A stretch of 64,000 bases of DNA from Brasenia schreberi (GCA_036023115.1 JAYKKT010000073.1:11823001-11887000), one strand, 5' to 3'. Shown: positions 49,024 to 61,419, numbered from the stretch's first letter. The notes: generated from the sequence alone by a model not told the origin. Made by a program: numbers and translations.

Positions 49024-49112
49024 ACATATTGAAGGATGGTCCAATCCATCGCCTGCAACAGAAACCCAACAGAGTTGATAAGATGTGCTTCTAAAGATGT
49101 ACCAGAGAACTC

Positions 49113-49119
49113 CCTCTCC

Positions 49120-49150
<31 letters not shown>
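49113..49150. repeat. (CTCTCA)n microsatellite
   Basis: Several CTCTCA units in the pri-miR535 copy 1 intron. Absent in copy 2, which has only CTCTCTCACG. Confidence 0.9.
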
Positions 49151-49601
49151 ATACGTACCACGGTGATTTCCTTCAACGGCAGCCTCCTGATTTGACCGCA
49201 ACCTCCTACCCATGAATTTTAGTATCAAGGACCATTCTGAACAAAGAACGCGGTTCCCGAGGCCCCTTCCGGCCTCCGAATGCAACCGTGCCAACAAAGA
49301 AATCCGGCGGTTCCAAAAGGAAAGCGGCAATTGTAGCCACGCCACGAGCACAGTGCCCGTGAAAAAACAAGCCACAGCCAACTCCTCAAAGAGCCATTAC
49401 TGAAGAGGAGAACGTCCCACCTTAAACGTCTAAAAACGATAACCATTTGGTTTAGTGAGGAGAAGGTGCACGGTAATGGAGAGGACATCCAGCACCGCAT
49501 TGTGAGCTACATTACAGAAACACTTGCTATTGAGAGGAAGCGACACGATGGCTCGGACCATAGCTCCACTACCTGATCTAACAGTCACGGCTCACTTTTC
49601 G

Positions 49602-49609
<8 letters not shown>

Positions 49610-49657
<48 letters not shown>
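49610..49657. repeat. (GA)n microsatellite, copy 1 only
   Basis: About 23 GA units where unit 2 has ATAGAGAGAGATG at 59,872-59,884. Lies in the MIR535 leader region. Confidence 0.97.
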
Positions 49658-49661
<4 letters not shown>

Positions 49662-49898
49662 TAAAAGGAAAAGCTAGGCGCTGACAATTACTCCACGGAA
49701 ATGAGAATAAAGAGAGACACAAGGAAGCTAGCGGCAGTCCATGCTTATCCAAAGAGGTCGCATCTCCAGATAGAAGCCTTAGATACCTCCGGCGCGCTTA
49801 CAGAGAAAAATAGCCATGCTGAAGCCGGAAAACACTTGGATAAAAAGAATATAAATAAGTTTATACAATGCGATAGTTAGGAAGAAATCATGACAATC

Positions 49899-50150
49899 TA
49901 GAATAACTGAAATGGATGCAATAAACGGGACATTCCGCAGGCAGATTTCAAGAAAATGCAAAGAAAAGAATATGCAAGAAATGCCCTGAAGAATTGTTTC
50001 CAAGTTCGAGATTAGTAGCCTCATTAGAATAACTGAAATGGATGCAATAAACGGGACATTCCGCAGACAGATTTCAAGAAAATGCAAAGAAAAGAATATG
50101 CAAGAAATGCCCTGAAGAATTGTTTCCAAGTTCGAGATTAGTAGCCTCAT
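49899..50150. repeat. 126-bp near-perfect tandem duplication in the MIR535 leader
   Basis: Units 49,899-50,024 and 50,025-50,150 differ at only about one position (GCAGGCAG versus GCAGACAG). Unit 2 of the segmental duplication has a single copy (60,134-60,260). This is therefore a recent change confined to copy 1. Being 42 codons long, it also makes a fortuitous repeated open frame on the minus strand. Confidence 0.95.
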
Positions 50151-50934
50151 ACAGATAGATCTTCCGGAAAGACATAGCTCAGAATGCTGCACATAAAATA
50201 AATACGCACAAAAACCGTGACCCTCCGGCATATATCGGATCTAGTTAAACAGAGAGAAGATTAAACCCAGAAAAGTGTTGATCTGTTCCATCCTTACGGA
50301 AAAGTAGACAATATATCACCAGATCTTTTCGTTTAGAACACGGTGAGAGAGAGAGTTATTGTTAACATAATCGCCGGAACTTGCGGCAACACATTCCTTC
50401 CCAGCGAGACTTAGACACCGACCCTTTTGACGAAATAAGACCAAAACGACCCATCTCTCAACCACGTTTTATCAAGGAGACGCGATCACGAAGAGCAAAC
50501 TGTAAAACCTAAAACCCGCCATTTCTTTCTCCAGCGTAAAACCCGGCACCTAACCATAAAACCCTCCGGAATCCTGAAAATCAAACAAAAACGAAAAAAG
50601 GCGATTCTGCTCATCGAAAAGCACGAGAATTACATGGAAAAGAACACGATACCAAATCGAAAATGACGATGTACCTCAATTGGCCTGCAATCAGAGGGAA
50701 AGAGAGAGAGGAAGAAGAAAAAGAATGCCCTAGGAGGCAAATGTCGATGGGAGACATGAGAAAGAGCGCTACAGCGAAGAAAAGCGAAACGAGAAAGAAA
50801 AAGGAAGCAAAGGGAAGGGACGGGTAGAAGACTCGGGCCAAAGGCCCTTGTCATATCGCTAACTAAATTTCATTAGTTTCCATATTGGTGCCTATCGTGA
50901 CAATTTATTGTGTAAACCGATTGCTTTGAGACAA

Positions 50935-50942
50935 TTTATAAA
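50935..50942 (-). promoter_or_regulatory. TATA box of MIR535 copy 1
   Basis: Minus strand CTTTTATAAATTG. The position is conserved in unit 2 (61,183-61,189) with the shared flank TGCTTTGAGA. Expected transcription start is near 50,905, just upstream of the leader conserved between units. Confidence 0.45.
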
Positions 50943-51701
50943 AGCTGGACCTTCTTCCAGGATTTGCAAAAGGTATTTCAGCCTTATACAAGCGTAAAAA
51001 TATGTAGTTTGCCCGTTGGATATACCTGAATCAGAATTTAAAGTTGGATTCGACTAGCAAGGTTTTGCCAGAAGCTCGTATTGGATTTGGATTAGGATAT
51101 CCAATGTTGACATATACTCGAATTCGGATTTGGCTTTGCCTGCTTCCCTACCATTTTAAATAACGAATACCCGCTTAAGCCAAATTTGAGGCGTCATTGT
51201 CGAAACTAAGTCAATCATTTACACCACTTCTCTAGTAACAAAAAAGTAAGTTGGACAACAAAAAAAAAATGCACGCATCGAGTGCTCTACCCAGAAATGT
51301 TCATGGGATGGAGTCCCCCGCTCTCCACTAAGACCCGTCCTAAATGAGACAAGATTTGAAGGAGGGGTGAAAGTGTCGAGGTCAGAGCGGGAGAAACTGA
51401 GAAATCCTCGAGGAGATCGGGACGGAAATGGAGATAGCAAATCCGCCCCACGAAACCGGCCTCTTGTTCCTGAGTAAAAAGAGGAAGAGAATAGCATAGT
51501 TGTAAAAAGCAAAACCTTTCTTTTAAGTATTGTACACTTTTTTTTTTATGTTGTACTTTCATGCAATATACTTATAATATAATAAACTGTGCTGGACTCA
51601 ATTGTAACATTCTAACCTAACCACAATTCGTTAAGCTCGAAATATCGAATGGTTTTTGGTTCTTGACAGAAATAAAACCCTACAGAGACCAACAGGGAAT
51701 G

Positions 51702-51787
51702 TGAGGACAGGGATGGAAGATGAATACTGAGGATGGGATGGGACTATAACCCCCGGTCCCATCCCACCCCCATGAACATCCCTAGCT
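51702..51787. repeat. Small inverted-repeat element
   Basis: GGGATGGGAC and GTCCCATCCC face each other around CTATAACCCCCG, and outer ends AGGGATGG and CATCCCTAG are also inverted. A short fold-back sequence seen in unit 1 only. Confidence 0.5.
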
Positions 51788-54150
51788 CTACCTCAGGCCA
51801 TTGACATCGTACACTCGACTGAAAAAGATTTCACAGTAAACCAATTTATATCCTATCCAGGTTAGTCTTTAACCCTGTTAGAGCGCTAACCTAGGCTCAA
51901 ATAAGAACAATTACCGTTTGATTGCTTTGTACTAAATTCTCAATCCATCATCACCCGCTCATGGTAATTAGGGTTGAAATTGAAGAAATGATACATTGCG
52001 TTCGATCAACGATTGACCTTTGGTATCTAAGATCTGTCTCAACCTTTCCGCCCATTTTTCAGATGGGCTCATAGATGTCTCGATTAAGCCAGGGTCAAGA
52101 TTGAACCTCGTGAGCTAGATTCCATTCAAGTTCAACTGAGATCATGATTGGGCTCAAACTTGAGCCAACATTTGAATATGATTGATCTTTAAATGAGCCT
52201 TGAGCACGATACAAGAAAAGCCCTATGACAAGTATCTATGTGGGGCACAGAAAGTCCTACGACAAGCTATTCATAACATAGCATCGAATTGGATTACGGT
52301 TATTAACGTAAGCACTTTAGTAGGCCAAACAAAAGCATTTTAACAACAGAGAAGATAGATGATGGAATAATAGCATCAGTTACACCGCTAATCATGAAGA
52401 AGAATATATGGGGATGTATTCTACTAGCAGATTGAGGCCTAGCTAAATGACCTTCACATTTATCAAACAAAAATCAGAGTCTAAAGCTTCACTTCAAGAA
52501 GCCACTTCATAAGGGTTTCCTACAACAGGGCAGCAAAGGCATCCAGTTTTGCCCCAACAAATGAAATAAGAGAACCTACCATTTGACAAACCAATTCATA
52601 TGGTAAACAGTAACTAAGCTCATGCCAAGTTGATATGTAATATACTTGAATGAAAAGGATAGCAGGAAACAAGTTCAAGGATCAAACCAAACAAACCAAG
52701 TCTTTTCCCGCATTAAGTATCGTCTACCACATTTGTATTAGCATCTAACTCCACAAATCCAAGAACACCCTTATCATCTCCTTCCCAACACTTTAGCAGC
52801 CTTAATCTCTCCCTTTTAAAGCATTTATTATCTAATTCATTGCACCTTCTGACCAGAGCTACATGTAGCACTACTCCTTTGCCTGAACCACCTTATATAT
52901 GTATGCTTCATTTTATTTTTGGTGCTACATCAATTATTCTCCTAACAATCTCATTATAGATCCGGTTTTTGCCAAGACATCCACCTCAACATCTTGATTT
53001 CTTCCACAAACATCTTGTGCATATCTCGATGCTTAGCATTATATAAAATTGTTTGTCTAACAACCTTAAAATATTTATCTCATACTTTCTTATCATACAA
53101 AATACATGATGCATCTCTTCACCTGATCTGACTTGTATCAATTCTATGTTTGATTATTTCCTCCTAACTACTCAAAATGGTCTTTCTTGAGGAAACAATG
53201 TGTGTCAATTTTGACTTCTATGATATTTGTTTTAGTTGTGATTCCGTGTCTCCAGAATTGGCTCTCCTCTTGTGGCACAAAATGACTTGTAAGGCCCTAA
53301 CCACATGTAAGATGCATCCAGTTCGCTACAATAACACAGATTAGAAAGACGTACGCATATAATGTTATGAGCTTTTGCTTCTCATACGTAATCAAAAGGC
53401 ATGCGTATTCAAACTTGTAAGTAACAAAAAAAGGACCAAGATTATTCTTTACCTATTGCGGTTGAAAGTACATTCATTTCGTTCAGATCAACAAATTTGA
53501 AATGGTAAAAACTTGAAACCAGTAAGGAAGTTTCCATCCTTTGCACTACATGTTTCAAGCATACTGTTAGAGGTACCATTTGCTAGCCTAACCTAGATAT
53601 TAGAAGTTTAATGTTGTTCAGAACAGGCTATCGACATAGAGATGCTAACACATTATAAGATCAAAAGGCATTCAATATAATCACTATCCCCAAAACAAGA
53701 TAAAAAAGCATTAATTTTCTAATAAAAATAACTTCTGTATGGGGCTAGATTCTTCACTGTGTATTTCTTTATGATCTCTTGCAAAAGAGATTAAAATGGC
53801 ATTGACACCAAAATTTTCGACACGTACACAATGAGTTCAAGCAGTGATGACCATAGTAATAGCACATGACCACACAAAAATTCCATCCACTTGGTTTTGA
53901 AAGACGTGTAACTTCATGTACAAGCAAAGTGCTGCCAGGTTTTGTAACTACACATCAGGTAACAGGTCCAATTTGAAAGGATTCTTTGTAGTCGTAACTA
54001 GTAGGGAAGTGCCTATTGCCAAAAGAAATCAGGAAAAAAAGGAGAAGAAAGTACCTTATGTTATGAGCTCTACCTTCGCCTGACAAGTCAAAAGTGTCTC
54101 ACGTGCCAGAAAGTCTCCCTTGGTGTTGTATCGTGTATCAGTACTAAAAA

Positions 54151-54623
54151 GCAGTGTTGTTTGTACCGTATTGTATCGTGTATCATTTTTATTCATGAGA
54201 CAAGTGTATCGTATTATAAAGGTTTAAAAATCAATAAAAACAAAAAAATTGAACTATTCTAAGTTGTGTTAGTTTCCTAATTCATGGGCTGGTGAAACTC
54301 AATTGGAAAGGTATTGAGCTACCCTTGGAGTTGCCAAACTCAATTGTGAAACCTACCAAAGCTGGATATGATCGTAAGGAAATTGAGAGGCCAAACTCAA
54401 TTGAACTTTGAAAAAAATGCTTATTCCTATTCTTGATAGGTCACCATTCAAGGCAAGAAGTCTCCCTTATCAAAATGGACAAGATCAAATAAATCATTGC
54501 CCATTCCAAGAAGCAAAGGGACTGATTTTTATAAGACTAGAAAGTAGATGCACTGTATCTTAGTTCACTGCACGATATGATACGCCATGTATCGTACGAT
54601 ATGGGGTGATATGCATAACTCCG
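54151..54623. mobile_element. MITE-like (hAT-type) insertion in unit 2
   Basis: A ~473-bp insertion flanked by CTAAAAA(G) at 54,144-54,151 and 54,624-54,631. Unit 1 has the uninterrupted site (GTACTAAAAAGGCCAA at about 45,951-45,966). If the duplicated site is taken as 8 bp, the element starts CAGTGTTGTTTGTACC and its other end, reversed, reads CGGAGTTATGCATATC. Those ends are short and imperfect, in hAT style. The interior is rich in GTATCGTA/TACGATAC. No coding capacity. Confidence 0.7.
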
Positions 54624-55261
54624 CTAAAAAGACCAAGATTCTCTTACTTCTTCCAATCTACATGTGTACTTGATTTTTAAATTAAATTACTATGCATCAA
54701 AAACAATACAAAGTCGAATCTATTAAAAGATTTTTTGCCTCCACCCTCTAAACTAGATGTTTCAAACATAATGCTTGAAAATTATTGCTGCTTCTATGTA
54801 ATAGAAGAGCAACATTGGGAAATGAAGAAACAAAAGGGACATACCTAAAATTGTGTGACTTATGTCAATTATATGCTTATGAGTTAAGGATTTATAACCC
54901 ATGAAACAACAGGAAAGAATATTAAGGAACTATTGACATGTATTTCAAACAACAAGAGTCAACTTAGCTTTATTGCATCTATATCTACTAATGATGCATT
55001 CACTTTAAAGCCAAGAAGAATAACCTTCAAATCACATTCATTATTCATTTAGAGAAGGCCCATGACATGCCTTTCAAGAACCTTGGACAAGTAAGGAACA
55101 CCTGCTGCATCAACTAAAGATGAAATAGCAGCTAATTAGACTCACGATGAAATAACTGATTTCTTGGATTTTAAAATCGGATTACACAAGGGTAAGGACC
55201 AAACCCATATCTTTTTAGTTGTGAATGAACTTACACAGAACACATCTATAGTATCTTGTTG

Positions 55262-55950
55262 ATGAATGAAACTAAATGAGTTAAAAGAAAATTGAACTAT
55301 GGAGAAAACCTTAGAAACAAAGAGCTTTCAAGTTGGTAAAGAAATACAGAATTTAAGAAAGTATATTTGGTGATTTAAGTGAAATGTATGATATAAAATA
55401 GAAAATGATGAAGATCGCATGTCCCAGAATTTCAATACATAAGATTATGCGACAGTGAAGAACTAATGGAAAAGTTATTGATGAAATTAGTACAGGTTGC
55501 TTTAATTGGAAAGATGCATACGAGTGTCCTACATGAAAAGAAGCAACGCTAAAATTAAAAGGTAATAGTGGACAACATCGCTAGGACGAACAATGTCCCA
55601 TGACATGACATCAAGTGTTGTGTGGTCAACCATCAAAACCTGCCATGGCAAAGTTGAGATCGATGTGTGGCAACACAAGAAAAGATAAGATTTTTAGTGA
55701 GATTAACAACAAAAAGAAGACTGTAAGGAAACCAATAAAAGAACAAATCGGGAGAGATTGGCATGCTTAAAGGTGGTTTATTTTTAGAGAAGAAACCCCA
55801 GCACAATTCTGTGAGAAATTACTCCATAAACACCTCAGAAGAGTGAGGGAAGTCCTAAGCATGTTGAAAATAAACCATAAAACAAAATCTTGCTCTTTAA
55901 GGTTAGATGCTAATATCACACAAGGATGAGCTCAATGGCGACTTAGAATC
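55262..55950 (+). mobile_element. Old RTE LINE relic in unit 2
   Basis: Homologue of 46,610-47,340. Fragments include TTAAAAGAAAATTGAACTATGG, GTGTGGTCAACCATCAAAAC and AGAAAAGATAAGATTTTTAG. No open frame of note. Confidence 0.6.
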
Positions 55951-57539
55951 AAATGTATCCAAACCACTTAGTATGGACAAGTCCTGATTTTGGATTGGAC
56001 CACGCTACCAAAAGGTCACAGAGGTCTGATGAGGTGCGTTAATAACATAACGCCGTATCCAAACAACAAAGTATATTCAGGAATGCATAAGGAAGCATAG
56101 GATAGCAGTAGGTTAAATATGACGGCAAATAAAGTTTTCAAACGCACACTAAACCTAGCTCATGACCTAGTACAGCCTCATTTCCTAGGGCAATGAAAAT
56201 GTAGCAACGTTTTCCTAAATTTTCCAGATATTCGATATATTATTTGTTCTTAGCTTCCATTTAAACTTACACTTTGTTATGACTGTATAGGTCTCCAACC
56301 ATGTTTCTGGTTCCAAAGTACTTGAGACAATAAGGGCTTTGTAGATTGGGACCATGTCACAACTGCATGCTATTCGAAGACACCAATAGTCTAACTCTGC
56401 CTCCCTCTCCGCACCAGTAAGAAGCGAGAGAGAGAGAGAGACCAAAGCAGTGGTAACAGCTAAACGGTTTTCAAAGTTCTCTGATTTTTTATGTGAATTG
56501 ATTCAGAAGATACCATTACAATTGATGAGATGATCTTTATAATTGTATGAGTACGCCTATGATCTAGGGACAGTTAAAATTTCAGTTTAGGCGATGAGAA
56601 TAACCAGTAATTCCGTATCCGAGTTGAAAGGTCGTTTGACGTTTAGTCAGAAGAACCAGAAAGTGTTATGAAGATTTTCAAATATATCACAAGGACAAAA
56701 GACAAAGACATCTTTGATGCGAATAACATAAGGACAAGAGTGAAGGACGTCTTTATTTTAACCCAAATAAAGTTGCGAATAACATAATACAAAACATTGT
56801 TATATAATGAGAAGAATCAGGAATCCAGTACTTGAGGCAGAAAGTTATTTGATGCCACATGAAGACTATTTTCATACCCACCTCATGCGAGGGAGAACAG
56901 GGGAAGGTGGGTGTGGAAGGCAGAAAACTCCAAGAGAAATCGCGCAAGCGAACAAGGGAAAATAATTGCACTATGAGTCCACACAAATTCTGCCAAATGG
57001 TAAGGAAAGGACGAAACTGGTTGGAGAAATGGTCTTGCACATCTGGACATTAGAGATAAGACTAAAAAGCTACAAAGAATGAGATGATAAGCTCACAACC
57101 ACAATACGACAATTATTTGGAAGAGAAACCAGAAGAAGGAAAATGGTATAGACTAACTGTTACCACACACTGTACGGAACATACGAAAAAAAGGCAGCTT
57201 CTTTAATACCAGTAAACACGTACTTCCTGCCACATACTGTTAACGAGTTTAAATTCTAACGGTTCACTGCTTGCTGCATACTGGTAATGAGTCTAAATTC
57301 TAATGAGTTCACTGCATGGTGATACAGCTAAACCTTCATGTTAAATGAGCTTATAAATGGATGATAAAGTTGTCTATAAAATGGCTATTCAATGTACAAG
57401 GATGATAAAATGGCCACTTCCAACATCGACATCTTCAAACCTTAACGAGATCATAAATAGCAGCTAAATGTTAAAGGAGCCATCGATGACTATACTCAAA
57501 TATACAATAATATCATGAATCAATATTGGGAATAACTTA

Positions 57540-58430
57540 ACCAAATCACTAGGTTTAAACTTCTAACTCATCGGTCTTTCCTCAGAGGAAGAGTCTACTT
57601 TGAATCCAAAGAGCAACTTCAATAGCATTGAATTTGCAATCGCTGATTGTTTGGAGATAGTTGAAATGAAAGAACGAAAATCACCCACTGAACTATGATA
57701 CCTTTATAGAGAAATTTCCCCACAGAAAGGAACGAGCTTGAAACCGATTTACACATACAACACAAATATAAAGTCATTTAGTGAACCCTATCAAGATCAT
57801 GGTTGTCAAGATCCAAAATAGATCTTAAAATATTACAATCATCTGGAAGTTCCATATCCAAGTGCAGGATCGCAGCTTGTAAGGTGAAGTGGGACACCAA
57901 TCTGGATCTGGAGATCCTTAGAATCTTGCAAACCTCAGGATCCCACTACTTAAAATCAGTGTTGGAAAAACGGATGCATAACCCATATTGTTTTCGCAGA
58001 GGAGACTATGCGGACTTTTCTCAAGAAAACCAGAAGATGTTGAAAAAACCCAGAAAATAGAAACATTTAAAACCTTAAAATCTGAAACACTCTTTAAAAA
58101 TAAAGGAAAATTTAATTAACTATAGAAAAACTTCATAAAAATCTGAAAATATATGAGATTTGGGTCCAAAACAACCGTATCGAGTGTATCCTACAATACG
58201 ATACATGATATAAAAGGCCATGTTATATAGTATCAGTCTCTCTTAAAATACAATCTGATACTCTGCATGGTTGTGATACAACTGAGTATAGTACCTATGG
58301 ACACAAGGTACACGGTGCGTTACAACATGCTTAAAGTAACCTAACTATGCAAGAAAGGGAATCGATGACAATTCACCTTTGTTCTCTAACTAGGGTCACC
58401 ACCCTTAATTGTTGTGAACCAGAATCCAGC
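57540..58430. other. Unit-2-specific insertion, unidentified
   Basis: Between TATCATGAATC and the TACTTGGCCCA landmark, unit 1 has about 90 bp and unit 2 about 920 bp. The extra DNA contains GATCC/GGATC-rich and ATACGATACATG phrases that resemble the MITE at 54,151. An 85-codon frame (57,803-58,060) is not recognisable. Confidence 0.5.
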
Positions 58431-58769
58431 TGTACTTGGCCCAAGAAAAAGCGTATCAAGGAGAGAGGAAGCATTTCTTGAGCCCACTGTAAACACGGAA
58501 TTCATACTTATGATATATGACCATTTGAACAAAGGAATGTTCGAAAACTAAAACCATCATGCTTTATTACTTTAGTCATAACAAAAAAATGAAGCCCTTC
58601 ATTGATTCCAGCATTTAAGTTGAATCTAGTAAATAGATGCATGTTTCATACTAAATATCATTTTCTACCTGAAAAGAAATAAGGATAACAAGGATCTTAA
58701 GATCCTAGGAACCTTAGGATCTAACATCTTGACAACAGTGATCAAGATGTGCATATTCACAAAGACCCT

Positions 58770-61153
58770 ACAGTAAAAGAAAGACTGGAAGTCTCACGCT
58801 ATACATATATCCTGTCTACACAAGTATACACACACAAACACAGAAGCCAAATAAACTGGACTTGAAGGTGCCCCACAACAGCGACAAACAAGAAGAAGTA
58901 GACAGCATCAGAAACACCACATAACAAGTAACCACCAATAAAGAATCGCCAAACGAAAACAAACAGAAGCACGACCTCAACATTTTTGATGTTTCAGGTA
59001 GAAACAAGCCAACTAGCATTCAGATCCAATACTACTCTAAAGAGCAAAAGCAGAAGACATTGTACAGGACTAAAGCAAGATAAAGGATATTAAAATGAAA
59101 ACGATAACGAATGTATATACGCATTACGTGAACCTTTGGCTCCGCGAGTCCCTCCGACGGCTCACTGCAGAACGCCATGTTGCGCTTTGAACGATACAGT
59201 CGGGTGACAACGCGAAAGAGCACGCATGTAAACAGACGTGTAGCCTCACACGCATGCCGACAAGCGTGCTCTCTCTCGTTGTCAGGTAACGACTAGCCAA
59301 AGCACTACATATTAAGAAGGATGATCCAACCAGCGCCTGCAACATAATAAAACCAATAGAGTTGATAAAGTGTGGTTTCTAAAGAAGTAACAGATAAATC
59401 TCTCTCACGTACCACGGTAATTTCCTTCAAAGGAAGCCTCCTGATTTGACCGCAACCTCCTACCGAAGAAGTTGAGTATCAAGGACCATTCTGAACAAAG
59501 AATGCGGTTCCCGAGGCCCATTCCTGCCTCTGAATGTGACCATGCCCACAAAGAAATCCGTCGGTTCCAAAAGGAAAGCGGAAACTGTGGCTATGCTACG
59601 AGCACAATGGCCGTGAAAAACAAGCCACAGCCACCACCTCAACCAATCATTACTGAAGAGGAGAACGTCCCACCTTAAACGTCTAAAAACGATAACCACT
59701 TGTTTTAGTGAAGCTTAGGTGCACGCTTTGGAGATGGAAACCAAAGACATCCAGAAACACATTGTGAGCTACAGTGAAGAAACACTCTCTATTGGAAGAA
59801 AACGACACGATAGCTCGGATCGTTCGCCCCACTATCTGATTGACAGTCACGCCTCACACACACACACTCGTATAGAGAGAGATGCCGGAAAAGGAAAAAC
59901 TATGGTGCTCACAGCTACTCCACGGAAATGGGAATAAAAAGAGATGGACGGAAGCTAGCGGCAATCCATGTTCATCCAAAGACGTCACGTCTTCAGATCG
60001 AAGCCTTCCTTAGATATCTCCGGCGCGCTTACAGAGAAAAGATAGCCATGCTAAGGCCGGAACACACTTCGGTAAAGAGAAAACATATTCATGCGTTTAT
60101 ACAACGTGATAGTTCGGAACAAATCATGTCAATCTAGAATAACTGAAATGGATGCAATAATCGGGACATACCGCCGGCAGATCACAAGAAAATGGAATAC
60201 AACAAAGAAAAGAATATGCAAAAAATGCTCTAAAGAATTGTTTCCAAGATCGAGAGCCTCATATAGACAGATCTTCAGGAAAGACACAGCTAAGAATGTT
60301 GCACAAAAATGCGCACAGCGACCGTGACTCTCCGCATATATCAGATCTAGTTAAACGGAGAGAAGATTAAACCCAGAAAAGTGTTGATCTGTTCAATACT
60401 AACGGTGAACAAAAAAATACAGTAGCTTACCGACTAAAATCGAGAAGTAGATAATATATTACCAGATCTTTTCGTTTTTGAGGGAGGGAAGACGGTGGAG
60501 ACACGTGGAGAGAGAAAGAGAGTTGTTGTTCACATAATCGCCGGAACTTGCGGGAAGCCACCGTTTCCGGCGAAAGTCAAGCCCTCGAGAACGGCGGCAA
60601 TACATCCTTTCCCAGCGAGACTTAGACACCGACCCTTTTGAGAGAGAAGGACGAAATAAGAACAAAACGACCCATTTTCCAACCAAAAGAAACCGATACC
60701 ACGTTTTAACAAGGAGACGCGATCACAAACAGGAAAACGTAAAAACCTAAAACCTGCTGCTTCTCTTTCTCTCTCGTAAAACCCAGCACCTAACCAGAAA
60801 ACCCTCAGTAATCCTGAAAATCTTACACACTAAGGAAAAACGGCGATTCTGCTCACCGCAAATCACGACAATTCCATGGAAAACAATACGATGCGAAATG
60901 AAAACGATGATGTCCCTCCGAAATGCCAGCAATCAGAGAGAGATAGAGAGGAAGAAGAGAAGAATACCCTAGAAGGCAAATGTCGGTGGCAGAAATGAGA
61001 AAGAGCGCTAGAGCGAAGAAAAACGAAACGAGGTGAAAAAGGAAGCAAAGCGAAGGGACAGGTAGAAGACTGAGGCTCTTCTCCGTAAAGCCAGTGGCCC
61101 TTTCATAGCTTACTAAATTTCATTAATTGCCAGATTGGTGCCCATCGTGTCGA
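58770..61153 (-). ncRNA. MIR535: Primary transcript of MIR535, copy 2 (inferred extent)
   Basis: Homologous throughout to 48,480-50,905. A TATA box stands at 61,183-61,189 and the leader is again pyrimidine-rich (61,070-60,900). The acceptor GTTGCAG at about 59,337 precedes the hairpin exon. One leader stretch (59,653-59,700, read from TATCGTTTTTAGACGTTTAA) is virtually unchanged between the copies, hinting at selection or an exon. The extent is inferred from conservation, not from transcript evidence. Confidence 0.45.
59181..59305 (-). ncRNA. MIR535: pre-miR535 hairpin, copy 2
   Basis: The mature miR535 sequence is identical to copy 1 over all 21 nt, at 59,284-59,264 on the 5' arm (minus strand). 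The opposing arm at 59,225-59,205 (GCGTGCTCTTTCGCGTTGTC, then A) pairs with one mismatch and one G-U, tighter than copy 1. The lower stem (AGTGCTTTGG with CAAAGCGC) is conserved. Loop sequence differs from copy 1 (GGCTACACGTCTG versus GGCTGAACGCCTG). Two precursors with an unchanged mature arm and drifting loop and star arms are the pattern expected of functional miRNA duplicates. Confidence 0.9.
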
Positions 61154-61182
61154 TTATTGTGTAAACTGATTGCTTTGAGAAC

Positions 61183-61189
61183 ATTTATA
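61183..61189 (-). promoter_or_regulatory. TATA box of MIR535 copy 2
   Basis: The minus strand reads TTCTATAAATGTTC, a canonical plant TATA box at the place homologous to 50,935-50,942. Expected start is about 61,153. Confidence 0.5.
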
Positions 61190-61419
61190 GAAAGCCCGAC
61201 CTTGACTTTTAGAATTTGCAAAAGGCACCTCAGGTGTTTCAACCGCATATGCATGCATAAAACTATGTTGTTTTCTCGTTATGCAGGTATATCCAACGGG
61301 TCAGGTTGGATATACCTAAATCAAAATTTTAATTTGGATCCAACTAGCAAGGTTTTGCCAGAAGCTCATATTGGATTTGCAAGGTTTTCTTTTTTTAGAA
61401 TAATGATCAGAGTCCTCTA

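Larger units (their letters stand above)
48480..50905 (-). ncRNA. MIR535: Primary transcript of MIR535, copy 1 (inferred extent)
   Basis: The pol II transcript of the miR535 precursor is inferred from conservation between the two duplicated units and from promoter and splice signals. A TATA box stands at 50,935-50,942, a pyrimidine-rich leader follows (50,860-50,700), and TTGCAG acceptors occur, one at about 49,052 opening the exon that holds the hairpin some 30 nt later. No long conserved reading frame is present. The leader includes a 126-bp tandem duplication (49,899-50,150) and a (GA)n microsatellite (49,610-49,657) that copy 2 lacks. The 3' end is a guess based on where strong conservation fades. 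Confidence 0.45.
42822..52050. repeat. Segmental duplication, unit 1
   Basis: Collinear with 52,368-61,960. Matching stretches are 42,822-43,060/52,368-52,610, 43,145-43,360/52,980-53,200, 44,970-45,100/53,265-53,400, 46,610-47,340/55,262-55,960, 48,480-50,860/58,770-61,080 and 50,870-51,110/61,100-61,380. The last matching stretch is 51,915-51,972/61,838-61,886. Substitutions and insertions are numerous, so the event is not recent. Unit 1 holds MIR535 copy 1. The first match is sharp, but the right edge is uncertain. Confidence 0.85.

Noticed and set aside
49779..50231. 150-codon minus-strand frame with an internal 42-residue repeat
   Set aside because: The repeat is the 126-bp tandem duplication in the MIR535 leader. 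The frame is not conserved in unit 2, where the homologous stretch has stops and shifts.
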